From positions 1 to 56,112 of the forward strand of contig JANQIX010000094.1 of the NCBI GenBank assembly GCA_028281925.1: DNA of 56,112 nt, written 5' to 3'. A program made the position numbers and the translations under genes. A model generated the notes under the pieces. The model worked only from the letters and a program-made list of their open reading frames with translations. It did no database searches and was not told the origin of the DNA. Source of the DNA: Alphaproteobacteria bacterium (GTDB lineage: Bacteria; Pseudomonadota; Alphaproteobacteria; DSM-16000; Inquilinaceae). This document shows positions 1 to 9,379 of the stretch, in pieces (within the stretch, counting starts at the first letter, position 1; each line of letters starts with the position of its first letter).

Positions 1-381
1 GCCAACGGTCGGCCCTCACCGGTCGTCGTCCGGCTTTACGAGCTGTCTACGGCATCATCGTTCAACACATCGGATTTCTTCCAGATTTACGAACAGGCGG
101 AAGACACGCTCGGCGCAGACCTTGTCGGGACGGAGGAACTGATCATCCAGCCGGGCGACGTGCGCACGGTCGCGCGGTCGCTGAAGCCTGAAACCGAGGC
201 ACTGGGCATGGTCGTCGCCTATCGCTTCATCGGCAGCGCAGAGTGGCGCGCGGTCGTCGCGGTCGAGCCTAACGAGGCGAACGCGCTGACGGCGGAGTTG
301 CTCAGTCTCGCAGTCTCGCTGGCAACGAGGGACTCCGATGAGGCGGTGCCGGCGGAAGATGTGACGGACGGGTCGGGATGA
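1..381 (+). CDS. tssJ: Type VI secretion lipoprotein TssJ, 5' end outside window
   Basis: The reading frame is open from base 1 to the TGA at 379-381, so the visible part is the C-terminal 126 residues of a gene starting upstream. The visible opening (PVVVRLYELSTASSF, then a DFFQIYE segment) matches the TssJ fold, in which a polar-residue-linked pair of strands follows the lipidated N-terminus. TssJ is the outer-membrane lipoprotein that caps the TssJLM membrane complex by binding the periplasmic end of TssM. The signal peptide and lipid-attachment cysteine cannot be seen. Its place directly before tssK, tssL and tssM supports the call. An acidic tail of about 15 residues ends the protein. 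Confidence 0.85.
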   Translation, partial: ANGRPSPVVVRLYELSTASSFNTSDFFQIYEQAEDTLGADLVGTEELIIQPGDVRTVARSLKPETEALGMVVAYRFIGSAEWRAVVAVEPNEANALTAELLSLAVSLATRDSDEAVPAEDVTDGSG

Positions 382-423
382 GGGCGCGAAGGTCTATCTG
401 CGACCCGCAAGGAAAGGCGGACG

Positions 424-1758
424 ATGTCTTGGGACAATAAGGTCGTCTGGTCGGAGGGCATGTTCCTCCGCACCCAGCACTTTCAGCAATACGACCGCTA
501 TGTCGAAAGACTCGTGCGCGGACGGGTTGAGGGGGTAAGGCCCTATAGCTGGGGCATCACGGATCTGCAGATCAATCGCGAGTTGCTGATGACGGGCAAG
601 TTCGCGGTCACATCGTGCCACGGCATTCTGCCCGACGGCACGCCGTTCGGCATTCCAGACGATGCTGATCATCCAGCGCCGCTGGACCTGCCGGAGAATA
701 CGCGCAACGTCGTTGTCTATCTGGCGTTGCCCGTGCGCCAGCCCGGCGGCGTGGAGATCGACGAAGGCGCCCATGACGAAACGGTGGCGCGCTATCGCGC
801 CGTGGAGTTCGAGACGGTCGATGCCATAGCCGGTGCGGAGACGGTGGCGGGCATCCGCGTGGGACGCTTGCGCCTGCGCTACATGCTCGAAAGCGAAGAC
901 CGCCAGGGTTTCGTCCCGCTTGGGCTCGTCAGGCTGGTGGAGGTGCGGGCCGACAAGAGCGTCGTCCTGGATAGCGGCTTCATTCCGCCGACGCTGGATT
1001 GTGCGGCCGTAACAACGCTGAGCGGCTTCATCGCCGAGGTCCAGGGACTGATGAACCATCGCGGCGAAGCCCTGGCGGCACGCGTTTCCGGCGCCGATGC
1101 CCGCGGTGTGGCCGAGATCGCGGATTTCCTGATGCTGGAGGTGATCAACCGGTATCAGCCGCTGCTGGCCCATCTGTCGACAACGCCCCATGTTCATCCC
1201 GAGACGTTCTACAGCCTCGCGGTCTCTATGGCGGGCGAGCTTTCAACCTTTACGGCGGCCAACAAGCGGCCGCCCGCCTTTCCGGCATATCGGCACGACG
1301 ATCTTCAGGCGACGTTCCAACCGGTGATGGTCGCACTCCGGCAGTCGCTGAGCGCCGTTCTGGAGCAGACGGCCATCCCGATCCCGCTGCAGTTGCGCAA
1401 GTATGGCATCCGCGTCGCCGTCGTTCAGGACCGCACGCTGTTGACGCAGGCGAGCTTCGTGCTGGCGGTGAAGGCGGAGATCCCGACCGAGACGTTGCGC
1501 CGCAACTTCCCCAATCAGCTCAAGATCGGCCCGGTGGAGCAGATCCGGGAGCTGGTGAATGTGGCGCTGCCGGGCATTCGTGTGCGCCCTCTGCCGGTGG
1601 CACCGCGACAGATTCCGTACCATTCCGGAACAACCTATTTCGAGTTGGAGCGAACCAGCCAATACTGGAAGGCCTTGGGGCAGTCCGGCGGCATTGCCAT
1701 GCATGTCTCCGGTGAGTTCCCGGGTTTGGATATGCAGTTCTGGGCAATCAGGGCTTGA
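424..1758 (+). CDS. tssK: Type VI secretion baseplate protein TssK
   Basis: This 444-residue protein has the usual TssK length. It opens with the family signature around residues 7-22 (VVWSEGMFLRTQHFQQYDRY) and ends with the typical FWAIR-like tail. TssK is the trimeric cytoplasmic baseplate adaptor that joins the TssFGE wedge to the TssL/TssM membrane complex. The ATG is preceded by an AAGGCGG ribosome-binding site with normal spacing. It begins 42 bases after tssJ and stops 7 bases before the tssL start, so the genes appear to be one transcription unit. Confidence 0.95.
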   Translation: MSWDNKVVWSEGMFLRTQHFQQYDRYVERLVRGRVEGVRPYSWGITDLQINRELLMTGKFAVTSCHGILPDGTPFGIPDDADHPAPLDLPENTRNVVVYLALPVRQPGGVEIDEGAHDETVARYRAVEFETVDAIAGAETVAGIRVGRLRLRYMLESEDRQGFVPLGLVRLVEVRADKSVVLDSGFIPPTLDCAAVTTLSGFIAEVQGLMNHRGEALAARVSGADARGVAEIADFLMLEVINRYQPLLAHLSTTPHVHPETFYSLAVSMAGELSTFTAANKRPPAFPAYRHDDLQATFQPVMVALRQSLSAVLEQTAIPIPLQLRKYGIRVAVVQDRTLLTQASFVLAVKAEIPTETLRRNFPNQLKIGPVEQIRELVNVALPGIRVRPLPVAPRQIPYHSGTTYFELERTSQYWKALGQSGGIAMHVSGEFPGLDMQFWAIRA

Positions 1759-1765
1759 GCACGCC

Positions 1766-3316
1766 ATGAGCGGACAAGACGATCCGTTCGCCGATCAGGG
1801 GGATATCGACGCCACCGTCGTGCGGCCCAGCCCGGGTGGCCGGCGACCACTGGTGGGCGTAGATCCTCCGTCTCCGGCGGCACCGCAGCCCCAGGCGCCG
1901 CCACCCCAGCGGGTTCGCAGCGATGACAGCCTGTTCGGACCGCAGCCGGGTTTGGCGCCGCCTCAGCCGCCGATGGCGCCCCAGGCACCGCCGGTTCAAC
2001 CGATGTCGCCTGGCGGTGCCGCTGCATCGCCGCTCTATGCGGCCGATACGATCGACACGGACTATTCGCCTTCGGTCGTCACACCGGCCAGCGGCAGCTT
2101 CCCCCTTGTTGTGGCCGCACAGCCGCTCCTGACGCTGGCATCCAGGTTGCGGGAACGGCCGACCATGGCCGACGTCCAAAGCCTGCACGACCGCGTCGTC
2201 AGCGAGATGAAGGTGTTCGAACGGCGCGCACGGGGCGGCGGCGCTACCTCCAACGCCGTGAATGCCGGACGCTACGCCCTGTGCGCCGCGATCGACGACC
2301 TGGTGCTGAGCACGCCCTGGGGGCCGCGCAGCGTCTGGGCGTCGATGAGCATGGTGAACACCTTCTATAACGAGACCTGGGGCGGAGAACGCTTCTTCGA
2401 GATTCTGGAACAGCTGCATCGCGCCCCGAACCAGAACGGAGACGTGCTGGAGCTTATGTATCTTTGCCTCTCGCTGGGGTTCGAGGGGCGATACAGGGTG
2501 CTGCCGCGCGGCCAGATCGAGCTGGCGCGGGTGCGCGAGAACCTCTACCGGACCATCCGCCGGCGCACTGAAGGCAGCGACCGCGGGCTTTCGCCCCACT
2601 GGCGCGGGGTGGCGGCGGCGCATCGGCCGCTTGGCACCGTGATCCCGCTATGGGTGATCGGCGTTGTCGCGTTCGCCTTGCTGGTGCTGCTGTTCTTGAC
2701 CTTTCGGTTCCTGCTGCACCAGGAGTCCGATCCCGTCTTCAACGACATCGCACGGCTGCAGCCGGTTTCGGGACAGATGGTCTCGATCGCCCGTGAGGCG
2801 CCCGAGCCACCCGCCCCAGCGCCGGCGCCGCAGCCTGCGGCGCCCGAGCCACCGCCCCAGCCGCCGGAAGAGACCCTTTACGACAAGATCAGCGGGTTCC
2901 TGCAGCCGGAGGTCGACGAAGGCCTCGTTGTCGTCACCGACGAGGCCAACAGCGTCAATATCAGGCTGGTCGGCGACAATCTGTTCCGCACCGGCAGTGC
3001 CCAGATCGGACAGGCCTATGTGCCCGTGATCCGCCGGATCGCCGCCGCGCTGGAGGAGGAACCGGGCGCGGTGGAGGTGCAGGGGCACACCGACAATCAG
3101 CCGTTCAGGATCGGCACCGCCGATCCCAATTTCCGGCTCTCCCTCAATCGGGCCGAGACCGTTGCCGAGATCCTGTCGGAGAGCCTCAGCGATCCGACAC
3201 GGCTGTCCGCGGAGGGGCGCGCCTCGGCGGATCAGCTGTGTTTCGAGAACACCGCGGCCTGCCATGCCCGCAACCGCCGCGTTGAGATCCTGTTGTTGAA
3301 GGAGGGGCAGCCATGA
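1766..3316 (+). CDS. tssL: Type VI secretion protein TssL (DotU) with C-terminal OmpA domain
   Basis: The 516-residue product has a proline-rich cytoplasmic N-terminus (about residues 1-100), a DotU domain (about 110-285), one transmembrane segment (about 291-316), a second proline-rich linker and a periplasmic OmpA-like peptidoglycan-binding domain (about 380-510) with the GHTDN motif and the NRRVEILL end. It is therefore an 'extended' TssL that can anchor the TssJLM complex to the cell wall without a separate TagL. The ATG at 1766 was chosen because the conserved protein starts there; the frame is open further upstream, but only inside tssK. Confidence 0.93.
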   Translation: MSGQDDPFADQGDIDATVVRPSPGGRRPLVGVDPPSPAAPQPQAPPPQRVRSDDSLFGPQPGLAPPQPPMAPQAPPVQPMSPGGAAASPLYAADTIDTDYSPSVVTPASGSFPLVVAAQPLLTLASRLRERPTMADVQSLHDRVVSEMKVFERRARGGGATSNAVNAGRYALCAAIDDLVLSTPWGPRSVWASMSMVNTFYNETWGGERFFEILEQLHRAPNQNGDVLELMYLCLSLGFEGRYRVLPRGQIELARVRENLYRTIRRRTEGSDRGLSPHWRGVAAAHRPLGTVIPLWVIGVVAFALLVLLFLTFRFLLHQESDPVFNDIARLQPVSGQMVSIAREAPEPPAPAPAPQPAAPEPPPQPPEETLYDKISGFLQPEVDEGLVVVTDEANSVNIRLVGDNLFRTGSAQIGQAYVPVIRRIAAALEEEPGAVEVQGHTDNQPFRIGTADPNFRLSLNRAETVAEILSESLSDPTRLSAEGRASADQLCFENTAACHARNRRVEILLLKEGQP

Positions 3317-3368
3317 TCATCGGCCCCTCTTGCGCCGGAACGCTGGGCCGGACGATGGTGAACGACCG

Positions 3369-6300
3369 ATGCTGAAGAAGTTCCTTTCCATCTTCGTGTC
3401 GCGATGGTTCTGGACCCTCATCGGTGCGCTGATCTTGTGCGCGTTGATCTGGTTCTTCGGGCAGATCGTCGCCTTCGGCAGCTGGCGCCCTTGGGAAAGC
3501 GAGCTGGCGAAGCTGATCACGATCATCGTGATCCTGGTCTTGTGGGGGCTGATCAACCTTTTCGGCCGGGTCCGCGAGGGCCAGACAAACCGCAAGATGG
3601 TCGCCGAAATCTCCGAAGAGGAAAGGCAGGCCACGCGGGCGCGCGAAGAGCTTGACCAGTCCGCCCACGAAGAGGTCGAGGTGCTGCGCCGCCGGCTTCT
3701 GGAGGCGCTGAACCTCTTGCGGACGGCGCGGCTGGGGGGGCGCGGCGGACGCCGGTATCTCTACCAGCTCCCCTGGTACATCCTGATCGGCCCGCCGGGG
3801 TCCGGTAAGACGACCGCCCTGATCAACTCCGGTCTGAAGTTCCCGCTGGCCGACAGGCTTGGGCGTCAAGCGGTGCGGGGGGTCGGCGGCACGCGCAACT
3901 GCGACTGGTGGTTCACCAACGACGCAGTCCTGATCGACACGGCCGGCCGTTACACCACGCACGACAGCCAGGAGGATGTCGACAGCGCAGCCTGGATGGG
4001 TTTCATCGACCTTCTGAAAAAATACCGGCCGCGACAGCCGATCAACGGGGCCTTGATCGCCATCAGCCTGGCCGACCTTGCCGGCGCCGGCGAGGCGGAA
4101 CGGCTGATCCATGCCCGCGCCGTGCGCCAGCGCTTAAGAGAGCTGCACGACAAGCTTGGCGTGCGGTTGCCCGTCTACGTCCTGCTCACCAAGAGCGATC
4201 TGATGGCGGGCTTCGTGGAGTTCTTCGACGAACTGAGCCGGGACGAGCGGGAACAGGTCTGGGGAATGACGTTCCCGCTGGACGAAGGCGGCGACGACGA
4301 AGGCGTGGTGGTGGAGTTCGGCCGCGAGTTCGATCTGCTGATGGAGCAGACCCAGGTCCGTCTGTTGGAGCGCCTGCAGCAGGAGCCCGATATCCGCCGT
4401 CGCAGCCAGGTCTTCGGATTCCCGGCCCAGATGGCGTCGATGAAGGGCGTGATAACCGATTTCCTGACCGAGGTATTCCAGCCCAGCCGGTTCGAGCGGC
4501 GGCCGCTGTTGCGCGGCGTCTACTTCACCAGCGGCACCCAGATGGGAACGCCGATCGACCGCTTCGTCACGGCGATGGCCTCCAGCTTCGGCCTTGACCG
4601 GGAACAGGCGCCGCCGTTGAGTGGCCATGGCCGCAGCTATTTCCTGACCCGGTTGCTGCGCAACGTGGTGTTCGCCGAGGCCAACGTCGTCGGTGTGGAC
4701 CAGCGTGTCGAGCGGCGACGGCGCTGGCGCCAACGGGGTGTGCTGGCCGCGGCGGCGGTTGTGGTCCTGCTGATCGCCGCAGCGTGGCTGCACAGCTTCA
4801 CCCGGAACCGCACGCTGATCTCCGACGCGAATGCGGCCGCGGCGGCCTACAACAACGATCTTGCGGGTGTGGAGTTGCAGACCGTCAGTGAGCCCGATTT
4901 CGAGCGCGTCCTGCCGGCGCTCAATCGGCTGCGCGACATGCCTGGCGGTTATGCCGCCCAGGTGGCCGGTGGTCCGCCGATCGACATGACGCTCGGCCTC
5001 TATCAGGGCGACAAGGTCGGTGCACCGGCCGTGACCACCTATCGGCGGGCGCTCGACGTCATGCTGCTGCCGCGGGTGCTGTTGCGGCTGGAACAGCAGA
5101 TCGGCAATGCCACACAGGCGCTGCAGCAGCAGACCGACAGCTCCTCAGACCGGGCGCAGCAGCAGTTCCAGGTGCTCTATCAGGCGCTCAAAGTCTATCT
5201 CGTCCTCGGCAATCAGGGGCCGGAGGATCTTGACCGGCAATTCGTGCTCGACTGGATGGCGGCCGATTGGGAGAGCACGTTCCCGGGGTCCCGCAACGAA
5301 GCCGGCCGGCAGGCTTTGGAGGGGCACCTTGACACGCTGCTGGAGCCGCAGCTGTGGAGTGGCGATCTGCCCGAGATCGGACTGGATACGCGTCTGATTG
5401 AAGATGCACGCCGGCAGTTGGCGTTACAGCCGCTGGGTGCGCGCGCGTACGCCATCCTGCGGGCGAGCCAGGAGGCGCGTAACCTTCCGGAATGGCGGAT
5501 CATCGATGCCGGAGGCTCGTCGACCTCCCAGGTGATCCGGCGGCGGTCGGGCAGGCCACTGTCTGAGGGGGTCCCGGGATTCTGGACCTATGACGGCTTC
5601 CACGATGTGCTGCTGCCGCGGGTCCTGGAAGTGTCGGAGGAAATCGCCAGCGACAGCTGGGTGCTCGGCGGCCCGATCGAGGTGGACGACCGCCAGCTGG
5701 GCCTGCTGCAACGCGACGTGACGGCGCTCTATCTCGACGAATATGCCCAGAGATGGCAGGGCATCCTGTCCGATCTGTCGATCGTTCCGTTCCGCAATCT
5801 TCAGAACGCCACGGATGTGCTGAACATCCTTTCGGGGGCCAACTCGCCGCTGAAGAACCTGCTGACGGCGATCGCGACCGAAACCACGCTGACCACGCCG
5901 CCGGAAGGGGCTGTACCGTCGGCGGAGGACGCCGCCGACGGCGCGGCTACGGCGCAGCAGCTTGTGCGCAGCCCGCAGATCACGCGGGCCCAGCGGATCG
6001 CGCGGATCGCCGCGGGGGCCGGCACCGGCGGCGACGATCCACCCCCCCCGGGTCAGTTCATTGACGACCGTTTTGCCGCATTGCATGAGTTTGTAAAGGG
6101 CGCGGACGGGGCACCAGCGCCGATCGACGATCTGATCACGTCGCTTGGCCGGGTCTATACCCAGCTCAACCAAGCGGCCTTCGCCGGCGATCAAGGCGGG
6201 GCACTGCTGGACGCCATCACCGGGACCGACGACGACGCGACGCAGGAGTTGATCAGCCAAGCGGCGAGGCTGCCGGAGCCGATCAACGAGATGGTGGCAT

Positions 6301-7055
6301 CGGTTGCGCGCGCCAGCGCCGCGATCACCGTCGGCGGCGCCCGCGGCCAGCTGGACGCCCTCTGGCAGTCGGAGGTCGTGCCGGTCTGCAACACGGCGGT
6401 CAGGGACCGGTATCCGGTCTATGCCGACAGCATCACCGAGATGACGCTGGACGACTTCACCACCGTGTTCGGCCCCGGCGGGTTGATGGACCAGTTCTTC
6501 AAGGACAATCTGGAATCCTTCGTCAACACGCTGGAAACGCCCTGGCAGTGGCGTGAAGTGCGCAATGTCGACCTGGGCATTCCAGAGGATGTGCTGACCG
6601 AATTCGAACGCGCCGCCCGGATCCGCGATGCTTTCTTTTCCGGCAATGGCGGCGGTGTCACTGTCGGCTTCAGCGTGATCCCGGTGGAACTTGACGATGA
6701 CGCGACGCAGGTGGTGCTGGATGTGGACGGGCAGCAGGTGGTCTATCGCCACGGCCCGCCGCAGTTGGCCCTGACACCGATGACCTGGCCCGGGACGGTA
6801 ACCCCCAATCAGTCGCGCATCACCTTCAGCCCGGCCGGCAACCAGCCGAGCTCGGCATCCGTGCAGGGGCCGTGGGCGTGGTTCCGCATGCTGGATCAGT
6901 CGGTCATCGACCGCGGCGTGCCGGGCACGGACCGGTTCAACTTCACCCTGGTCGTCGGTGGAAGGAGCGCCACGTTCCAGCTGCGCCCGAACAGCGTCGT
7001 CAATCCATTCGGCCTGGAAGATCTGTCGGCCTTTCGTTGTCCGGAGTCGCTATGA
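3369..7055 (+). CDS. tssM: Type VI secretion inner-membrane protein TssM (IcmF) with intact Walker A
   Basis: This 1228-residue protein has two N-terminal transmembrane segments (about residues 5-35 and 47-66), a cytoplasmic NTPase-like domain with the P-loop GPPGSGKT at 141-148 and DTAGRY near 190, a third transmembrane helix (about 457-477) and a long periplasmic C-terminal region that binds TssJ. It forms the central channel of the membrane complex. The ATG at 3369 (MLKKFLSIF) is preferred to an in-frame TTG at 3330 because it places the first membrane segment at the usual distance. The stop overlaps the tagF start as ATGA. A run of eight C occurs at 6042-6049. Confidence 0.95.
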   Translation: MLKKFLSIFVSRWFWTLIGALILCALIWFFGQIVAFGSWRPWESELAKLITIIVILVLWGLINLFGRVREGQTNRKMVAEISEEERQATRAREELDQSAHEEVEVLRRRLLEALNLLRTARLGGRGGRRYLYQLPWYILIGPPGSGKTTALINSGLKFPLADRLGRQAVRGVGGTRNCDWWFTNDAVLIDTAGRYTTHDSQEDVDSAAWMGFIDLLKKYRPRQPINGALIAISLADLAGAGEAERLIHARAVRQRLRELHDKLGVRLPVYVLLTKSDLMAGFVEFFDELSRDEREQVWGMTFPLDEGGDDEGVVVEFGREFDLLMEQTQVRLLERLQQEPDIRRRSQVFGFPAQMASMKGVITDFLTEVFQPSRFERRPLLRGVYFTSGTQMGTPIDRFVTAMASSFGLDREQAPPLSGHGRSYFLTRLLRNVVFAEANVVGVDQRVERRRRWRQRGVLAAAAVVVLLIAAAWLHSFTRNRTLISDANAAAAAYNNDLAGVELQTVSEPDFERVLPALNRLRDMPGGYAAQVAGGPPIDMTLGLYQGDKVGAPAVTTYRRALDVMLLPRVLLRLEQQIGNATQALQQQTDSSSDRAQQQFQVLYQALKVYLVLGNQGPEDLDRQFVLDWMAADWESTFPGSRNEAGRQALEGHLDTLLEPQLWSGDLPEIGLDTRLIEDARRQLALQPLGARAYAILRASQEARNLPEWRIIDAGGSSTSQVIRRRSGRPLSEGVPGFWTYDGFHDVLLPRVLEVSEEIASDSWVLGGPIEVDDRQLGLLQRDVTALYLDEYAQRWQGILSDLSIVPFRNLQNATDVLNILSGANSPLKNLLTAIATETTLTTPPEGAVPSAEDAADGAATAQQLVRSPQITRAQRIARIAAGAGTGGDDPPPPGQFIDDRFAALHEFVKGADGAPAPIDDLITSLGRVYTQLNQAAFAGDQGGALLDAITGTDDDATQELISQAARLPEPINEMVASVARASAAITVGGARGQLDALWQSEVVPVCNTAVRDRYPVYADSITEMTLDDFTTVFGPGGLMDQFFKDNLESFVNTLETPWQWREVRNVDLGIPEDVLTEFERAARIRDAFFSGNGGGVTVGFSVIPVELDDDATQVVLDVDGQQVVYRHGPPQLALTPMTWPGTVTPNQSRITFSPAGNQPSSASVQGPWAWFRMLDQSVIDRGVPGTDRFNFTLVVGGRSATFQLRPNSVVNPFGLEDLSAFRCPESL

Positions 7056-7834
7056 CCAACGGTACCGACATCGCTGCGGGCTTCTACGGCAAGGTCCCCG
7101 TCAAAGGCGATTTCGTCAGTCACCGGCTGCCGCGCAGCTTTCTCGATGTGTGGGATCCATGGCTGCAGGCGGCGATCACCAAGAGCCGGGAACATCTGCA
7201 GGACGCATGGCTGGATACCTATCTGACCAGCCCTGTCTGGAATTTCGCGCTGTCGGCCGGCGTGTGCGGGCCCAGCCCTGCTGCCGGGGTGATGATGCCC
7301 AGCGTCGACAGGGTCGGCCGGTACTTTCCGTTCGTGTTGGCGGCGCTGCTGCCGGGCTGTGAGAATCCAGCCGCGCTGCCGCTGGGGGGCCGGCTGTGGT
7401 ATCAGCGGCTGGAGGCCCTGGCCCTGACCTCGCTGGAGGATCGGTTCGAACTGGCGCAATTCGACCAGCGTCTGCAGGAGCTTGGGTTGCCCGGATATGC
7501 TCCGGCGGCGGGCCCTCAGGCGGCCGCCGACGCCGACCCGCTGCATGGTGGGCTGGCCGTTCATCTCGGGCCGTCGGGCGACGTGGTGGCAGGCTATCCC
7601 GACTTGGTGCATCAGATCTTTGCTGCGGCGAGAAGCGAGTACAGCGTCTGGTGGACGTCCGGCTCCGACCGTGTGCCGCCGTGCCTGGTGACGGCTTTGG
7701 GCCTACCGCCGGAAACGGCCTTCACGGCCTTTCTGGACGGCCGCTGGCGGCAATGGGGTTGGGGCGGCCGCCATCCGGTCGAAGGCGCGTCGCCGCCCGC
7801 CGCACCCGCAGGGAGCCGGGGCGATGTCGGATAG
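7052..7834 (+). CDS. tagF: T6SS-associated protein TagF
   Basis: The 260-residue product starts with the TagF signature GFYGKVPVKGDFVSHRLP and contains the PSVDRVGRYFPF motif near residue 85. TagF-type proteins act as post-translational repressors of T6SS assembly, in Pseudomonas by binding the forkhead protein Fha. The start ATG at 7052 overlaps the tssM stop by four bases, so translation is probably coupled. The 3' end overlaps pppA by 11 bases. No Fha or PpkA gene lies in this window, so they may be upstream of base 1. Confidence 0.92.
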   Translation: MTNGTDIAAGFYGKVPVKGDFVSHRLPRSFLDVWDPWLQAAITKSREHLQDAWLDTYLTSPVWNFALSAGVCGPSPAAGVMMPSVDRVGRYFPFVLAALLPGCENPAALPLGGRLWYQRLEALALTSLEDRFELAQFDQRLQELGLPGYAPAAGPQAAADADPLHGGLAVHLGPSGDVVAGYPDLVHQIFAAARSEYSVWWTSGSDRVPPCLVTALGLPPETAFTAFLDGRWRQWGWGGRHPVEGASPPAAPAGSRGDVG

Positions 7835-8558
7835 CCGCTTCCATTACGAAACCGCGATCAGATCCCATGTCGGTTGCAAGCGGTCGCTGAACGAAGATGC
7901 GTGCCTTGCCCGGCCCGATCTCGGACTGTGGGTCGTTGCCGACGGCATGGGCGGGCATGACGCCGGTGATGTGGCAAGCCAGGCGATCGTCTCTGCGCTG
8001 GGCGAGATCGAGACGCCGGATACGGCTGGCGGGTTCCTGGCCGACGTCCAGAGCCAGCTGCAGGGCGTCCATGCGCAGCTGCGGGCGAGCGCGCTGGAAC
8101 AGGACATCGCGGCCATCGGCAGTACGGTGGTGGTCCTGATGGTGTTCAACGGGCATTTTGCGTGCGCCTGGGCCGGCGACAGCCGTCTCTACCTATGGCG
8201 CGACGGGCAGCTGACCCAGATTTCGCACGATCACTCCTATGTGCAGGAGCTGGTCGATCTCGGGCTCGTGAAGCCCGAAGAGGCACGCACCCATCCCAGA
8301 GGCAACGTGATCACCAGGGCCGTCGGCGCCGGGGATGACCTTCAATTGGAAGTGCGCCAGAGCCGGCTGAACCCTGAGGACTATTTCCTCTTGTGCAGCG
8401 ACGGCCTGAACCGGATGGTCGAGGATGACGAGATTGCTGCGGCTCTGGAGGACGGTTCTGTCGAGGGAACGGCCTCATCTCTTCTCGACCTGGCACTCAC
8501 ACGCGGCGCCCGGGACAATGTCACGCTGATCACGGTGCGTTGCAGCGAGACAGGCTGA
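7824..8558 (+). CDS. pppA: PP2C-family serine/threonine phosphatase PppA (T6SS regulation)
   Basis: This 244-residue protein carries the PP2C motifs in order: RSLNEDA, VVADGMGGHDAGDVAS, CAWAGDSRLYLW, SHDHS, RGNVITRAVG, LLCSDGLNRM and ARDNVTLI, including the metal-binding aspartates. In T6SS loci PppA reverses phosphorylation of Fha by the kinase PpkA and so shuts secretion down. It overlaps tagF by 11 bases with a GGGAG ribosome-binding site inside tagF, and it is the last gene of the T6SS unit on this strand. The cognate kinase is not in view. Confidence 0.92.
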   Translation: MSDSRFHYETAIRSHVGCKRSLNEDACLARPDLGLWVVADGMGGHDAGDVASQAIVSALGEIETPDTAGGFLADVQSQLQGVHAQLRASALEQDIAAIGSTVVVLMVFNGHFACAWAGDSRLYLWRDGQLTQISHDHSYVQELVDLGLVKPEEARTHPRGNVITRAVGAGDDLQLEVRQSRLNPEDYFLLCSDGLNRMVEDDEIAAALEDGSVEGTASSLLDLALTRGARDNVTLITVRCSETG

Positions 8559-8568
8559 GGTCCGTCGG

Positions 8569-8946
8569 TCAGGGGCACCTTTCGGCGATGGCCTGCCGCC
8601 GCGTGCCGCCGGGTTCATAAAGCTCCATCATCACGCTGCCGTCTTCCTGCGGGACCCAGTTCAGCAGGATCTCCCTGCCGCCGGGTGCCGGACGGCGCAG
8701 CAACACGCTGCCGTCCTCGCGCGGCTCATAGATGCCCCAACGGGTTCTGACCTCGCCCGTGGTGACCGCGAATCCGCCGCGGACAGTTCCGGGATAGGTC
8801 AGGTACACCTCACCGTCTCGGAAGTACCACTGCTGGCCGTCGCAGGCTCCCGCTTCAGCCCAATGGCCCCTAATGTCTGTCGGCAGGGCGCAGGCGCCCA
8901 GCCAGACCGCCGCCGCGCCGGCCAATGCGATCCCGAGCCTGCTCAC
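8569..8946 (-). CDS. Small predicted lipoprotein, function unknown
   Basis: I do not recognise a named family. From the GTG at 8946 the product is 125 residues and begins with a lipoprotein signal peptide whose lipobox LGAC ends at Cys19. The frame extends further upstream without a stop, but only this start places a signal peptide at the N-terminus. The mature part is a compact, Trp- and Gly-rich beta-type sequence (residues about 25-120) with Cys30 and the penultimate residue Cys124 possibly forming a disulfide. It ends 10 bases from the convergent pppA stop and follows two other exported-protein genes on the same strand. A role linked to the T6SS is possible but not shown. Confidence 0.7.
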   Translation of the reverse strand: MSRLGIALAGAAAVWLGACALPTDIRGHWAEAGACDGQQWYFRDGEVYLTYPGTVRGGFAVTTGEVRTRWGIYEPREDGSVLLRRPAPGGREILLNWVPQEDGSVMMELYEPGGTRRQAIAERCP

Positions 8947-8956
8947 GATCCCCCGC

Positions 8957-9379
8957 CTACCCACCGTCCCCCGCCATCCTGGCGACCAGCAGCGTGCCGT
9001 CCGTCTTTCGGAACAGCATCTCCGGCTGATGCATCCGCTGGTCATAAGGGCGAAGGCCGTAAAAGGACGCAGTGGCACCGGCCGGCAACGAATTGCCTGG
9101 AGTTCTGGCCATCACCGAACCCAGATATGCACCGGACGGATCGAAGAATACGGCCTCAACGACGACTTGCCGAATGTTCCGCGGCTGCAGGTTGCGCAGG
9201 CGGCCGGTGAGCTCCAGGGCAGCGCCGCGGCGTGTCAACGACCATTCCAGCACTTCGAGATCCGCCGGTGCCGTCAGCAGACCGGAGAAGCTGTCGCAGC
9301 CGGCAGCGGCCAGCGGAGCCGCCAGCCCGGCGCCCAGGATGACACGCCTAGAGCGGCGTGTTGTCCCGCCGAAGGTCAT
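8957..9379 (-). CDS. Predicted lipoprotein with FxLYD-like domain
   Basis: The 140-residue protein has a twin-arginine-containing N-terminus (RRSRR), a hydrophobic segment and a lipobox ending at Cys28 (AAGC). The rest resembles an FxLYD-type immunoglobulin-like fold: ELTGRLRNLQPRNIRQVVVEAVFFDPSGAYLG is the visible signature, read here as two short stretches around residues 56-87. This fold is common in envelope proteins of unknown function. Its first 32 bases overlap the end of the upstream gene and it precedes the other small lipoprotein, so the three are probably co-transcribed. Confidence 0.68.
   Translation of the reverse strand: MTFGGTTRRSRRVILGAGLAAPLAAAGCDSFSGLLTAPADLEVLEWSLTRRGAALELTGRLRNLQPRNIRQVVVEAVFFDPSGAYLGSVMARTPGNSLPAGATASFYGLRPYDQRMHQPEMLFRKTDGTLLVARMAGDGG

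Noticed and set aside
5424..6752. 442-codon open frame on the minus strand across tssM
   Set aside because: It lies wholly antisense to the well-supported tssM gene, and its translation is rich in Arg, His and Gln without domain signs, as expected for a shadow frame in high-GC DNA.
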